Origin: CALOCY01 sp942491975
GTDB lineage: Bacteria > Bacteroidota > Bacteroidia > Bacteroidales > Prolixibacteraceae
Assembly: GCA_942491975.1 (NCBI GenBank)
Contig: CALOCY010000004.1
Location: 2,294,001 to 2,358,000, forward strand
Length of the DNA stretch: 64,000 bases
Direction: 5' to 3'
Shown: in pieces, positions 7,704 through 14,709 of the stretch
How positions within the stretch are numbered: position 1 is the stretch's first letter
Layout of the letters: the number at the start of each line of letters is the position of its first letter
Translations under genes and position numbers: made by a program
The notes under the pieces: generated by a model
Seen by the model: the letters and a program-made list of their open reading frames with translations, nothing else
What the model was told of the DNA's origin: nothing
The model's database searches: none

Positions 7704-9005
7704 TTAATAGATTACCAATTCAACTATGCAAAAAACAATAACCAATAAGAGGGCATATATACCCCACTGACGGATATTGAGATATTGTTGCGGATGTACC
7801 TTTGCTTTCCGAAACACAACGATTGCAAGATATATCTTTCCAAAGCAATAGGCAATAACGGTAGCAAAAGCGATACCTGCCAATCCCCAAAACCGGACAA
7901 ACCAAAGGCTTAGCGTTACGTTGATAACCAGTTCGTAAAATGATGCTTTCATGATCCATCTTGTTTTTCCCAGGCCTGTTAAAATCGTTTGGGGGAAAAG
8001 CACCCTGCTAATCAATAACAAAAGGTACACGTTAAATATGGTTGCGCCTGCTTCAAATTCATTGCTAAACAGCAAAACAAACGCCTCATGTGCAACCAAC
8101 ATCAACACGACAGATACCGGGAACAACAGGTTGGACAACCGTTTGCCCCCGTTTTTTATCTTTTTCAAAACCTCAGCAGTCATCCCCCCGCTTCCAATCT
8201 CTGATACCAGGGCATTGCTGAACGCATTGGCCAATAGGAATGCAAGGGGTAGCTCTCGTGCCCCATACCGGAAGATGGCAAAATCGGCATCACCAAAAAA
8301 GGAGGTGACGATGAATCCATCAATATATTTTGCCGCACCACCAAGCAGTGCCGCAGCAATAAGGGGCCATGCTACAACAAGGCACCGCTGTATAAATTCA
8401 AAATCGAGGTTAAATACCGAATGCTTAGCAACCAGACAGCCACTCCATAACAGGCGCATAAAAGCTGCCAGTACCAATCCTGCAACAGAGTACTCAATGT
8501 CCATTCCCAACAATGCAGGTAAAGCAACCAATGCAAATTGCAATCCAAATGCAATCATACCATACAATACCAATTGCCGGTTGCGCTCCTTTACCAGATA
8601 GACATACTCTGTAATGTTGGCCGGGGCCGAAGCAAAAAGGTAGAGCAATAAAAAATTAAAATAGCGAAACCCTTCTATTCGGGGGAAAACCGAAATTAAA
8701 GCCTGTTTTAATACCGAGAGTGCCCCTCCGGAGATTACTGCAAACAATAAGAGCAAAAAGAAGAGGTTGAAAAAGGCCGAAGGTTTTTTGTTCTTTTCGG
8801 CGAGGGACAAAAAACCCCGGATTATCCCGTTGACCCAAAACCATGTTATAGCCCCTGCAAGAAAAAGCAATATCTCATACTGCCCGATAGCCGGTGTCTC
8901 AACCCCGGATTTCACCAGCACAATACCTGTCAAAAATACCGCCCCGTATTTTATCAGCTGAAACAGTTGCAGTGCGGATACATTATTTAGATATCTGTTG
9001 AACAA
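7704..9005 (-). CDS. Polysaccharide/lipid-linked oligosaccharide flippase (Wzx/MATE-like)
   Basis: The 433-residue protein is almost entirely hydrophobic with about 12 predicted membrane helices, typical of the MOP superfamily (Wzx, RfbX). Members flip lipid-linked glycan across the inner membrane. Features include the N-terminal LFQLIKYGAVFLTGIVLV and a central positively charged cytosolic loop (KKIKNGGKRLSN). No glycan-biosynthesis gene is directly adjacent, so the substrate is not evident. It is the first gene of a short minus-strand series with the AlkD-like and GNAT-like genes. Confidence 0.8.
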   Translation of the reverse strand: MFNRYLNNVSALQLFQLIKYGAVFLTGIVLVKSGVETPAIGQYEILLFLAGAITWFWVNGIIRGFLSLAEKNKKPSAFFNLFFLLLLFAVISGGALSVLKQALISVFPRIEGFRYFNFLLLYLFASAPANITEYVYLVKERNRQLVLYGMIAFGLQFALVALPALLGMDIEYSVAGLVLAAFMRLLWSGCLVAKHSVFNLDFEFIQRCLVVAWPLIAAALLGGAAKYIDGFIVTSFFGDADFAIFRYGARELPLAFLLANAFSNALVSEIGSGGMTAEVLKKIKNGGKRLSNLLFPVSVVLMLVAHEAFVLLFSNEFEAGATIFNVYLLLLISRVLFPQTILTGLGKTRWIMKASFYELVINVTLSLWFVRFWGLAGIAFATVIAYCFGKIYLAIVVFRKAKVHPQQYLNIRQWGIYALLLVIVFCIVELVIY

Positions 9006-9134
9006 AACAGCACCTCTCTTTTTATTGGTTTTTCTTTATGAAACGGTTAGTATCACTATCCGGTCGGAAAGATACAACAATCTTTCTCCTCCATCCAAAT
9101 GTAGTTCATTTTTGAAAAAATATTGCGGCTGTCA

Positions 9135-9166
9135 TTGTCCAGATAAAAAATAAAATAGTATATTTG
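9135..9166 (+). promoter_or_regulatory. Promoter of tRNA-His
   Basis: TATATTTG at 9159-9166 matches the Bacteroidetes -7 box; a TTG lies 21 bases upstream (9135-9137), two more than the usual spacer. The tRNA gene begins 38 bases downstream. Confidence 0.6.
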
Positions 9167-9203
9167 CAACCGAAATTTCAGAGACACGTAAGTCTCATTA
9201 CAT

Positions 9204-9278
9204 GGTGGTTGTAGCTCAGTTGGTTAGAGCGCCAGATTGTGGTTCTGGAAGTCGCCGGTTCAAATCCGGTCTTCCACC
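9204..9278 (+). tRNA. tRNA-His (anticodon GTG)
   Basis: The cloverleaf is readable: G-1 at 9204, acceptor GTGGTTG, D arm GCTC/GAGC, anticodon stem CCAGA/TCTGG with loop TTGTGGT (anticodon GTG), T arm GCCGG/CCGGT, acceptor 3' strand CTTCCAC and discriminator C, which pairs with G-1 as in other histidine tRNAs. CCA is not encoded. Oddly, acceptor positions 5 and 6 would be U-U mismatches. The part from the T loop onward (from 9259) is repeated at each 415-bp unit downstream, so the 3' end may have been supplied by the inserted element. Confidence 0.92.
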
Positions 9279-9283
9279 CGAAA

Positions 9284-9311
9284 GGCTCCTGATAATTCAG
9301 GGGCCTTTTTT
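9284..9311 (+). terminator. Rho-independent terminator after tRNA-His
   Basis: GGCTCCTGA pairs with TCAGGGGCC (one G-U pair) across a TAAT loop and is followed by six T residues. The same hairpin recurs at 9699, 10114 and 10529 as part of the tandem units, so each GIY-YIG gene is preceded by a terminator. Confidence 0.85.
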
Positions 9312-9324
9312 GTATCTTTAGGCT

Positions 9325-9612
9325 ATGAGGTACTTTGTTTACATTCTTCAATCGGTAGCCCATGGTAAGCTTTATATTGGGCAAACACACAACCTGGAAC
9401 AACGAATCGAAAAACATAACCGGGGCTATGTCAAATCTACTAAACCTTATGCCCCATGGAAAATTCTCTATTACTCAACTGTTGATTCAAGAGCAGGTGC
9501 AATAAAACAGGAGAGAAAATTGAAAAACTTAAAGTCAGGAAAACGTATTCTGGAGTGGGTCAAAAAGGACTCAGAGGCGAAATCGCCGGTCCCGAAAAAC
9601 ACAAATCTTTGA
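9325..9612 (+). CDS. GIY-YIG single-domain nuclease, array copy 1
   Basis: The 95-residue protein is a minimal GIY-YIG (UPF0213-like) domain: FVYILQS in place of the GIY strand, LYIGQT as the YIG strand (Tyr17), Arg27 in LEQRI, a histidine-asparagine pair at 31-32, and the metal-binding Glu63 in KQERKLKN. These are the residues expected of an active single-strand-nicking or cleaving domain. No DNA-binding domain is attached. A TATCTTTA sequence four bases before the ATG resembles a -7 box, which would make an almost leaderless transcript. The last 12 residues (EAKSPVPKNTNL) look like unselected readthrough. It is the first of three copies behind tRNA-His. Confidence 0.9.
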   Translation: MRYFVYILQSVAHGKLYIGQTHNLEQRIEKHNRGYVKSTKPYAPWKILYYSTVDSRAGAIKQERKLKNLKSGKRILEWVKKDSEAKSPVPKNTNL

Positions 9613-9624
9613 TTTGATCTGTTT

Positions 9625-9670
9625 TTCGAGGATTCTCGAAATGAAACAAACCAAAGGTTTGGCCATTTCG
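9625..9670 (+). other. Nested hairpin tail of the 415-bp unit (also at 10040 and 10455)
   Basis: Just after the GIY-YIG stop codon, TTCGAG pairs with CTCGAA, and a second stem pairs CGAAATG with CATTTCG and, inside it, CCAAA with TTTGG. The two outer stems share the CGAA bases and cannot form together. The structure ends three bases before the next copy of the tRNA 3' end. It could be an end structure of the element or an RNA signal; which one is not known. Confidence 0.6.
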
Positions 9671-9739
9671 GAATTCAAATCCGGTCTTCCACCCGAAAGG
9701 CTCCTGATAATTCAGGGGCCTTTTTTGTATCTTTAGGCT

Positions 9740-10027
9740 ATGAGGTACTTTGTTTACATTCTTCAATCGGTAGCCCATGGTAAGCTTTATATTGGGCAAA
9801 CACACAACCTGGAACAACGAATCGAAAAACATAACCAGGGCTATGTCAAATCTACTAAACCTTATGCCCCATGGAAAATTCTCTACTACTCAACTGTTGA
9901 TTCAAGAGCAGGTGCAATAAAACAGGAGAGAAAATTGAAAAACTTAAAGTCAGGAAAACGTATTCTGGAGTGGGTCAAAAAGGACTCAGAGGCGAAATCG
10001 CCGGTCCCGAAAAACACAAATCTTTGA
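9740..10027 (+). CDS. GIY-YIG single-domain nuclease, array copy 2
   Basis: This copy is 95 residues and identical to copy 1 except for Gln at position 33 instead of Arg, plus one silent change in a tyrosine codon. All expected catalytic positions (Tyr17, Arg27, Glu63) are kept, so it should be as active as the others. It sits between the tRNA 3'-end copies at 9674 and 10089. The near-identity to its neighbours points to recent duplication or continuing gene conversion. Confidence 0.9.
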   Translation: MRYFVYILQSVAHGKLYIGQTHNLEQRIEKHNQGYVKSTKPYAPWKILYYSTVDSRAGAIKQERKLKNLKSGKRILEWVKKDSEAKSPVPKNTNL

Positions 10028-10154
10028 TTTGATCTGTTTTTCGAGGATTCTCGAAATGAAACAAACCAAAGGTTTGGCCATTTCGGAATTCAAATCCGGT
10101 CTTCCACCCGAAAGGCTCCTGATAATTCAGGGGCCTTTTTTGTATCTTTAGGCT

Positions 10155-10442
10155 ATGAGGTACTTTGTTTACATTCTTCAATCGGTAGCCCATGGTAAGC
10201 TTTATATTGGGCAAACACACAACCTGGAACAACGAATCGAAAAACATAACCGGGGCTATGTCAAATCTACTAAACCTTATGCCCCATGGAAAATTCTCTA
10301 TTACTCAACTGTTGATTCAAGAGCAGGTGCAATAAAACAGGAGAGAAAATTGAAAAACTTAAAGTCAGGAAAACGTATTCTGGAGTGGGTCAAAAAGGAC
10401 TCAGAGGCGAAATCGCCGGTCCCGAAAAACACAAATCTTTGA
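10155..10442 (+). CDS. GIY-YIG single-domain nuclease, array copy 3
   Basis: This copy encodes the same 95 residues as copy 1. It is followed by the hairpin tail and then by the truncated fourth repeat, which ends inside the terminator T-run; the downstream sequence (GTTTTATAAAATCAG) is probably the original flank of tRNA-His. The three genes have the same strand and orientation as the tRNA. Confidence 0.9.
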   Translation: MRYFVYILQSVAHGKLYIGQTHNLEQRIEKHNRGYVKSTKPYAPWKILYYSTVDSRAGAIKQERKLKNLKSGKRILEWVKKDSEAKSPVPKNTNL

Positions 10443-10555
10443 TTTGATCTGTTTTTCGAGGATTCTCGAAATGAAACAAACCAAAGGTTTGGCCATTTCG
10501 GAATTCAAATCCGGTCTTCCACCCGAAAGGCTCCTGATAATTCAGGGGCCTTTTT

Positions 10556-10748
10556 GTTTTATAAAATCAGTAGTGAGTATTGAGACATGAGTACTGAGAA
10601 AAAATTGCATCCTGTGTCCTGGCTCTTGCTTCCTTATCTACCATGCTCCTGTATTGTATCCAACTTCGACGCAGGCGCAAACGGAATACAAAGACAGATT
10701 AAAGATGCCAGTAATAATTACTGATCCGACCTTCCGGACAAAAGGAAG
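10556..10748. other. Non-coding stretch between the tRNA array and the cyd operon
   Basis: Together with the repeat tail this is a gap of about 300 bases without a gene. It begins with a degenerate AGTAGTGAGTATTGAG tract that resembles one at 54946-54968, then has no open frame of note. A short CTTCC...GGAAG inverted repeat near 10731-10748 lies after the 39-codon gene and may end the cyd transcript. Confidence 0.4.
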
Positions 10749-10868
10749 CTATTCCCCCTCCTCTTCCATCATCTTCTCATACTTTCTCAGGGCCACTTTG
10801 ACCAGGAAATAAGTTACAACAATCAATGCCGGCCACGATAGCAGCCATAATAGCTGGATAGTATACAT
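10749..10868 (-). CDS. 39-residue membrane peptide after cydB (CydX-like by position)
   Basis: An ATG at 10868 opens a 39-codon frame ending in TAG. The product begins MYTIQLLWLL, has one membrane helix over about residues 4-24, and ends in a charged tail (KYEKMMEEEGE). It starts 42 bases after the cydB stop on the same strand. In many bacteria a single-helix peptide (CydX, CydS) encoded next to cydAB stabilises the haem groups of cytochrome bd. This peptide has the right size, topology and place, though its sequence is not obviously that of the proteobacterial CydX family. The role is inferred from context. Confidence 0.65.
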   Translation of the reverse strand: MYTIQLLWLLSWPALIVVTYFLVKVALRKYEKMMEEEGE

Positions 10869-10910
10869 AATTGCTCTTTTTTAGTGCCTTATTTTCATTT
10901 TTCCCACATC

Positions 10911-12041
10911 TTAGTAGACATGCGAACCCTCTTTCATCTCGTCAGAATCAATCTTTTTACGGTCCATCAATTTCCATGCGTACCAGATGTAGGCCAATAC
11001 AAACGGTACCAGCAATGAGACATAGCTCATTACCGTAAGTGTAAATTTGCTTGAAGATGCATTTTCAATGGTGAGTGACGATTGCAGGTCGGCTACCGAA
11101 GGGTAGAACGAGGTGCTGTTTAGCCCGGCAATCAGAAAGAGAGAGAAGACCACTAGCACGGTACCTGCACCGGCAAACCATATCCCTTTATGGCTTTGCT
11201 TTGTTAGCGCCGTGAAGAGTGCCCAAAGCACCCCCGCTATCCCCAGTAGCAACAATGCCAATACCACCGGCATTTCCAATAAGTTATGCAGGTATTTGTA
11301 CGGCTCCATAAATACTGTCTTTGTATCCGGGTGATAGGCAAAGCCCTCTTTCAACAGCAATCCGATTAAAAAATAGAGGAAAAATACCAGAAACGGTACA
11401 GCATTGTACAGCAACTGTTTCTTTGCGCGTATAGCAATATTTTCATCGGAAATGCTGTTCATAAAATAGAGAACAGCCAGTACCCTTGACAGAAAGAATA
11501 CCGTCAATCCCAACGCTACATTATGAAACGTAAATACCGCTTCAAGTCCGCCATAAGGCGTTTCCCACTGCGAGAAATTCATATAATCGACCGAGAACAT
11601 GGCTCCATTGAAGAACGTACCCACAGCTGTCCCGATCAGCACAGTCCCACCCAGTCCGTTGATAAATAGAAATACTTCGTAGGTTTTTGCACCCAGAAAA
11701 TTGTGTGGTTTCCTGCGAAATTCATACGACACAGCCTGTATCACAAAACAGAAGAGGATAGCCATCCATACCCAGTAAGCACCGCCAAAACTGGTGGCAT
11801 AAAATAACGGAAACGAAGCAAAGAAAGCACCACCAAATGTTACGAGGGTGGTAAAGGTAAACTCCCACTTGCGTCCCAGGGCATTGACAATCATTGTACG
11901 CTCTTCATCAGTCTTTCCCAACGTATAGATCAATGTTTGTCCGCCCTGCACAAACATGAGAAATACCAATAATGCCCCCAACAGGGAGATGATGATCCAC
12001 CAATATTGTTGCAATAGCAAGTATGATAGTGTTTCAAACAT
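10911..12041 (-). CDS. cydB: Cytochrome bd ubiquinol oxidase subunit II
   Basis: The 376-residue, strongly hydrophobic protein has the CydB pattern: an N-terminal helix (WWIIISLLGALLVFLMFVQGGQ-type), the phrase ALGRKWEFTFTTLVTFGGAFFASFP, and about eight membrane helices. CydB partners CydA in the inner-membrane quinol oxidase that reduces oxygen to water with high affinity. The start codon overlaps the cydA stop by one base (TAATG), so translation is coupled. The small membrane-peptide gene follows. Confidence 0.95.
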   Translation of the reverse strand: MFETLSYLLLQQYWWIIISLLGALLVFLMFVQGGQTLIYTLGKTDEERTMIVNALGRKWEFTFTTLVTFGGAFFASFPLFYATSFGGAYWVWMAILFCFVIQAVSYEFRRKPHNFLGAKTYEVFLFINGLGGTVLIGTAVGTFFNGAMFSVDYMNFSQWETPYGGLEAVFTFHNVALGLTVFFLSRVLAVLYFMNSISDENIAIRAKKQLLYNAVPFLVFFLYFLIGLLLKEGFAYHPDTKTVFMEPYKYLHNLLEMPVVLALLLLGIAGVLWALFTALTKQSHKGIWFAGAGTVLVVFSLFLIAGLNSTSFYPSVADLQSSLTIENASSSKFTLTVMSYVSLLVPFVLAYIWYAWKLMDRKKIDSDEMKEGSHVY

Positions 12042-13612
12042 TAGTTGTTTCCTCCTTCATCTTTAGGTCCGATATTGATTTGCTTAAACATGATACGCAG
12101 CTCTGCAATAAGCAGGGTAGTGAAAACCAGCGCAAAAAGGCAAAACGTTACAATTACTGATCCGGTATTAATATGCGATACCGCTGCCATTACAGGCATC
12201 AGGTCTTGTATCACCCAGGGCTGGCGCCCCACTTCGGCCACGACCCATCCGGATTGTGAAGCAATGTAAGCCAACGGAATGCTCCAAATGGCAATGCGCA
12301 AGAACCACTTTTGATCAATGGTTCTCTTTTTGATCATCAGGAAGAGGGCAAATGCAAAGAGTGCGATAAAAAAGAAGCCCAATGCCACCATAATATGAAA
12401 ACTATAGAATACCAACGGAATGTGTGGAATAAGTTGTTGGGTATCGGTAATATAGCCATACCCAAAATATCTAAAGTAATTTTCCTGAAAATCACGGCTT
12501 AAAAATTCTGTTTTTAGCAACTGTGCGGTTTTTATATCATTGGCTGCTTTAGCATCCTTAAAAGCTTTCAATTTCTCTATGGCTATTTTTCCTCTTCTGA
12601 TTTTTTCTACTGCCGGAAGTATCCTGTGCTGTTCATTGCCGTCAATCAAGTCACGTACCCCCGGGACAAATGCATTTTTGTCGCCAAATGCCATAAGCGA
12701 CAACAGATTGGGGATTTCCATCTTCATCAGGAATTTTTTTAGCTTTTCATTATCACCTTCCGGTTCTGAAGAGAACATTCCCAATACAACCAATCCGGCA
12801 CCTTCTTGTCCCTGATACAGTCCTTCCAATGCAGCAAATTTCATGGGTTGGTCTTTAGCCACTAATCGTGCCGATTCATCACCTGAAAAAGCCGTGTATA
12901 TGGATGTCACCAACCCAAAGATGGCGGCAATAATGATGCTTTTGCGTGCAAAAACAACGTGGCGTTTTTTGAGCAGGAACCATGCCGACACACCTACTAC
13001 AAAAACGGCGCTCAACACATAGGCCGATGAGATGGTGTGCAGGAATTTGTTGACAGCAGTGGGCGATAACGCCACCTCCCAAAAGTTGACCATTTCATTA
13101 CGGGCTGTTTCGGGATTGAACTGCATGCCTACCGGATTTTGCATCCAGCCGTTGGCTACCAGTATCCAATATGCCGAGAGGTTGGAACCCACTGCAACCA
13201 GCCACGTGGAGAGCAGGTGAAACTTTTTGCTCACCTTCCCCCAGCCAAAAAACATGATGGCAATAAAGGTCGATTCAAGAAAGAAGGCCATAATGCCTTC
13301 AATAGCCAGTGGAGCACCAAAAATATCACCTACAAACCATGAGTAGTGCGACCAGTTGGTACCAAACTCAAATTCGAGGATAATCCCGGTAGCTACCCCA
13401 ATGGCAAAGTTGATCCCGAATAGTTTCATCCAGAATTTAGTGATCTTTTTCCACTCGGGATTGCCTGTTTTTACATAGATGGTCTCCATTATGGCTATAA
13501 TGAAGGTGATCCCTAAGGTCAGTGGTACAAATATCCAGTGGTACATGGCCGTAAGGGCAAATTGTGCCCGCGACCAATCGACCAGCGACCAATCAATATG
13601 TTCAATCATCAT
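12041..13612 (-). CDS. cydA: Cytochrome bd ubiquinol oxidase subunit I
   Basis: The 523-residue subunit I carries the haem groups and quinol site. Visible landmarks are the N-terminal MYHWIFVPLTLGI (haem-ligand histidine), NKFLHT (second histidine), the quinol-loop phrase MKFAALEGLYQGQ with the conserved Lys and Glu, and VAEVGRQPWVIQDLMP with the GRQPW signature. About nine membrane helices are expected. The start overlaps the end of the DUF4492 gene by 11 bases. The enzyme supports respiration at low oxygen and oxygen scavenging in an otherwise anaerobic or microaerobic lifestyle. Confidence 0.97.
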   Translation of the reverse strand: MMIEHIDWSLVDWSRAQFALTAMYHWIFVPLTLGITFIIAIMETIYVKTGNPEWKKITKFWMKLFGINFAIGVATGIILEFEFGTNWSHYSWFVGDIFGAPLAIEGIMAFFLESTFIAIMFFGWGKVSKKFHLLSTWLVAVGSNLSAYWILVANGWMQNPVGMQFNPETARNEMVNFWEVALSPTAVNKFLHTISSAYVLSAVFVVGVSAWFLLKKRHVVFARKSIIIAAIFGLVTSIYTAFSGDESARLVAKDQPMKFAALEGLYQGQEGAGLVVLGMFSSEPEGDNEKLKKFLMKMEIPNLLSLMAFGDKNAFVPGVRDLIDGNEQHRILPAVEKIRRGKIAIEKLKAFKDAKAANDIKTAQLLKTEFLSRDFQENYFRYFGYGYITDTQQLIPHIPLVFYSFHIMVALGFFFIALFAFALFLMIKKRTIDQKWFLRIAIWSIPLAYIASQSGWVVAEVGRQPWVIQDLMPVMAAVSHINTGSVIVTFCLFALVFTTLLIAELRIMFKQINIGPKDEGGNN

Positions 13613-13838
13613 CCGATAGTTTAGTAGTTAGTTTTTCCAGCACGTATTTGCTTCGGTCTTCGTTGGTGTCAAATTTCGATTTTAATTCATTGGGAAAGAA
13701 AAACAGCTTAAGTACAAAAAACATGACAAATAGTTTCACGAGGATAATAATCCATAAGGTTTTTCCCCATGTCATCGATTTAAAACCCTGATAATAGAAG
13801 CTCCAAACCCGGCTTATTATGGTTTTTTTCGTATTCAC
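13602..13838 (-). CDS. DUF4492 family small membrane protein
   Basis: The 78-residue protein begins at a GTG codon (NTKKTIISRVWSFYYQGF) and has one or two hydrophobic segments (GKTLWIIILVKLFVMFFVLK) followed by a charged C-terminus. DUF4492 proteins are found just before cydA in Bacteroidetes and Campylobacterota, and this gene overlaps cydA by 11 bases. It is probably an assembly or accessory factor of cytochrome bd; the mechanism is not known. It is the first gene of the cyd operon. Confidence 0.82.
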   Translation of the reverse strand: MNTKKTIISRVWSFYYQGFKSMTWGKTLWIIILVKLFVMFFVLKLFFFPNELKSKFDTNEDRSKYVLEKLTTKLSDDD

Positions 13839-13859
13839 TATTAGAAGATAACCTCCGTA

Positions 13860-14050
13860 GAGACTGTATCAAAAAGAAAAGAGTTGTAATAAAAACTTAC
13901 GAACTGAAAGGTCGACCTTACTTTTTTACCCCTAAATCCCCCAAGGGGGACTTTAAGCCTCCCCCCTGGGGGAGGTTTGGAGGGGTAAAGAGAGGTTTGG
14001 TAACAAATCGTAAGTTCAATTTTAGCTTTTCCCTATTTTGATACAGCCTC
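13860..14050. mobile_element. MITE-like inverted-repeat element (191 bp)
   Basis: Terminal inverted repeats of 15 bases (GAGACTGTATCAAAA and TTTTGATACAGCCTC, one mismatch) bound the element. Inside are shorter arms (CTTACGA/TCGTAAG) and a GC-rich palindromic core at 13927-13989 (CCCCTAAATCCCCCAAGG ... GGAGGTTTGGAGGGGTAA). It contains no gene. The core arm GGAGGTTTGG-N-GGGGTAA recurs in the palindrome at 54977. It lies between the cyd operon start and the DUF302 gene. Confidence 0.65.
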
Positions 14051-14069
14051 TTATCGTATCTATACAGTA

Positions 14070-14549
14070 TTATAAAGCTAACACTTTTTCAATAATTTCA
14101 TCGTTCTCGCGACCGGCATCAGTCATTACCTCTTTTACCAATCCCCCAAGCATACCCGATATTAATCCGGCATTCATACTTGAGATGTACGTTTTTCCAT
14201 CGTTACCCTGGTACACCGCTATGCGGCATGGCATCATGGTTGATACCACACGCTCTTCATTCTCTTTGAGTATCCGATAGGCATGTTCCGGCTTACACAA
14301 CGAAATTACCATCACCGGGCGAACTTCATATTCGTGTTTTGCCATGGTGGCCTGCAGGTTATAGACTTTAGGGATACTCCAACCTTTTTCGTTGGCTGTT
14401 TGCTCAATGAGTTCAACTGTTTTTTCAACGCTGTGGGGTGATACAGCTGTATTAAACATCATTTTAGGTGCTACCATTCTTATAACAGCTAAAAATATCA
14501 GGCTACTTACCAGTATCCCAATAATTACCCCTAACCAATATTTGCTCAT
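14070..14549 (-). CDS. DUF302 domain protein with N-terminal membrane anchor
   Basis: The 159-residue protein has one N-terminal membrane helix (WLGVIIGILVSSLIFLAVI) and a DUF302 domain, recognised by SVEKTVELIEQTANEKGWSI, the phrase VISLCKPEHAYRIL and the MMPCRIAVYQ strand. DUF302 proteins are dimeric, of unknown biochemical role, and some bind metals or occur near sulfur-related genes. Here it stands alone, divergent from nhaA. The domain should face the periplasm or cytosol depending on anchor orientation, which cannot be settled. Confidence 0.85.
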   Translation of the reverse strand: MSKYWLGVIIGILVSSLIFLAVIRMVAPKMMFNTAVSPHSVEKTVELIEQTANEKGWSIPKVYNLQATMAKHEYEVRPVMVISLCKPEHAYRILKENEERVVSTMMPCRIAVYQGNDGKTYISSMNAGLISGMLGGLVKEVMTDAGRENDEIIEKVLAL

Positions 14550-14630
14550 ATTTTTTAGTTTTTGTTGTTTAAGGTAGTACTAATTAACAAATTGTTCAAG
14601 GAAGGGTTTACGATTCTTTGAAAAATCTAC

Positions 14631-14638
14631 TACTTTTG
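14631..14638 (+). promoter_or_regulatory. -7 box of the nhaA operon
   Basis: TACTTTTG matches TAnnTTTG about 70 bases before the nhaA ATG. No TTG is seen at exactly 19 bases upstream. Confidence 0.5.
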
Positions 14639-14709
14639 ACTACATTTTGTTGCTCAACAGCATTATCATGCAATGTTCTCTCAATGGTAGAATTTAGTAT
14701 GCAATTTTC

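Larger units (their letters stand above)
9259..10555 (+). repeat. Three 415-bp tandem units plus a partial fourth, anchored on the tRNA-His 3' end
   Basis: Units span 9259-9673, 9674-10088 and 10089-10503; a truncated fourth copy (10504-10555) holds only the tRNA 3' end and terminator. Each unit has the same order: about 20 bases of tRNA 3' end (TTCAAATCCGGT and the CTTCCACCC acceptor end), a terminator hairpin, a GIY-YIG nuclease gene, and a tail of nested hairpins. Units 1 and 3 look identical; unit 2 differs at two visible positions (one changing Arg33 to Gln). Upstream of TTCAAAT the sequence is real tRNA in unit 1 but unrelated (ATTTCGGAA) in the later copies, which places the junction in the T loop. 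This looks like a small element integrated at a tRNA 3' end and then tandemly duplicated. Confidence 0.93.

Noticed and set aside
9178..9417. Minus-strand open frames across the tRNA and GIY-YIG units
   Set aside because: They are antisense to the tRNA and nuclease genes, repeat with the array, and show no protein-family features.
9259..10555. CRISPR array or simple satellite
   Set aside because: The repeat unit is 415 bp, contains a gene, and has no short spacers; it is a tandem gene array.
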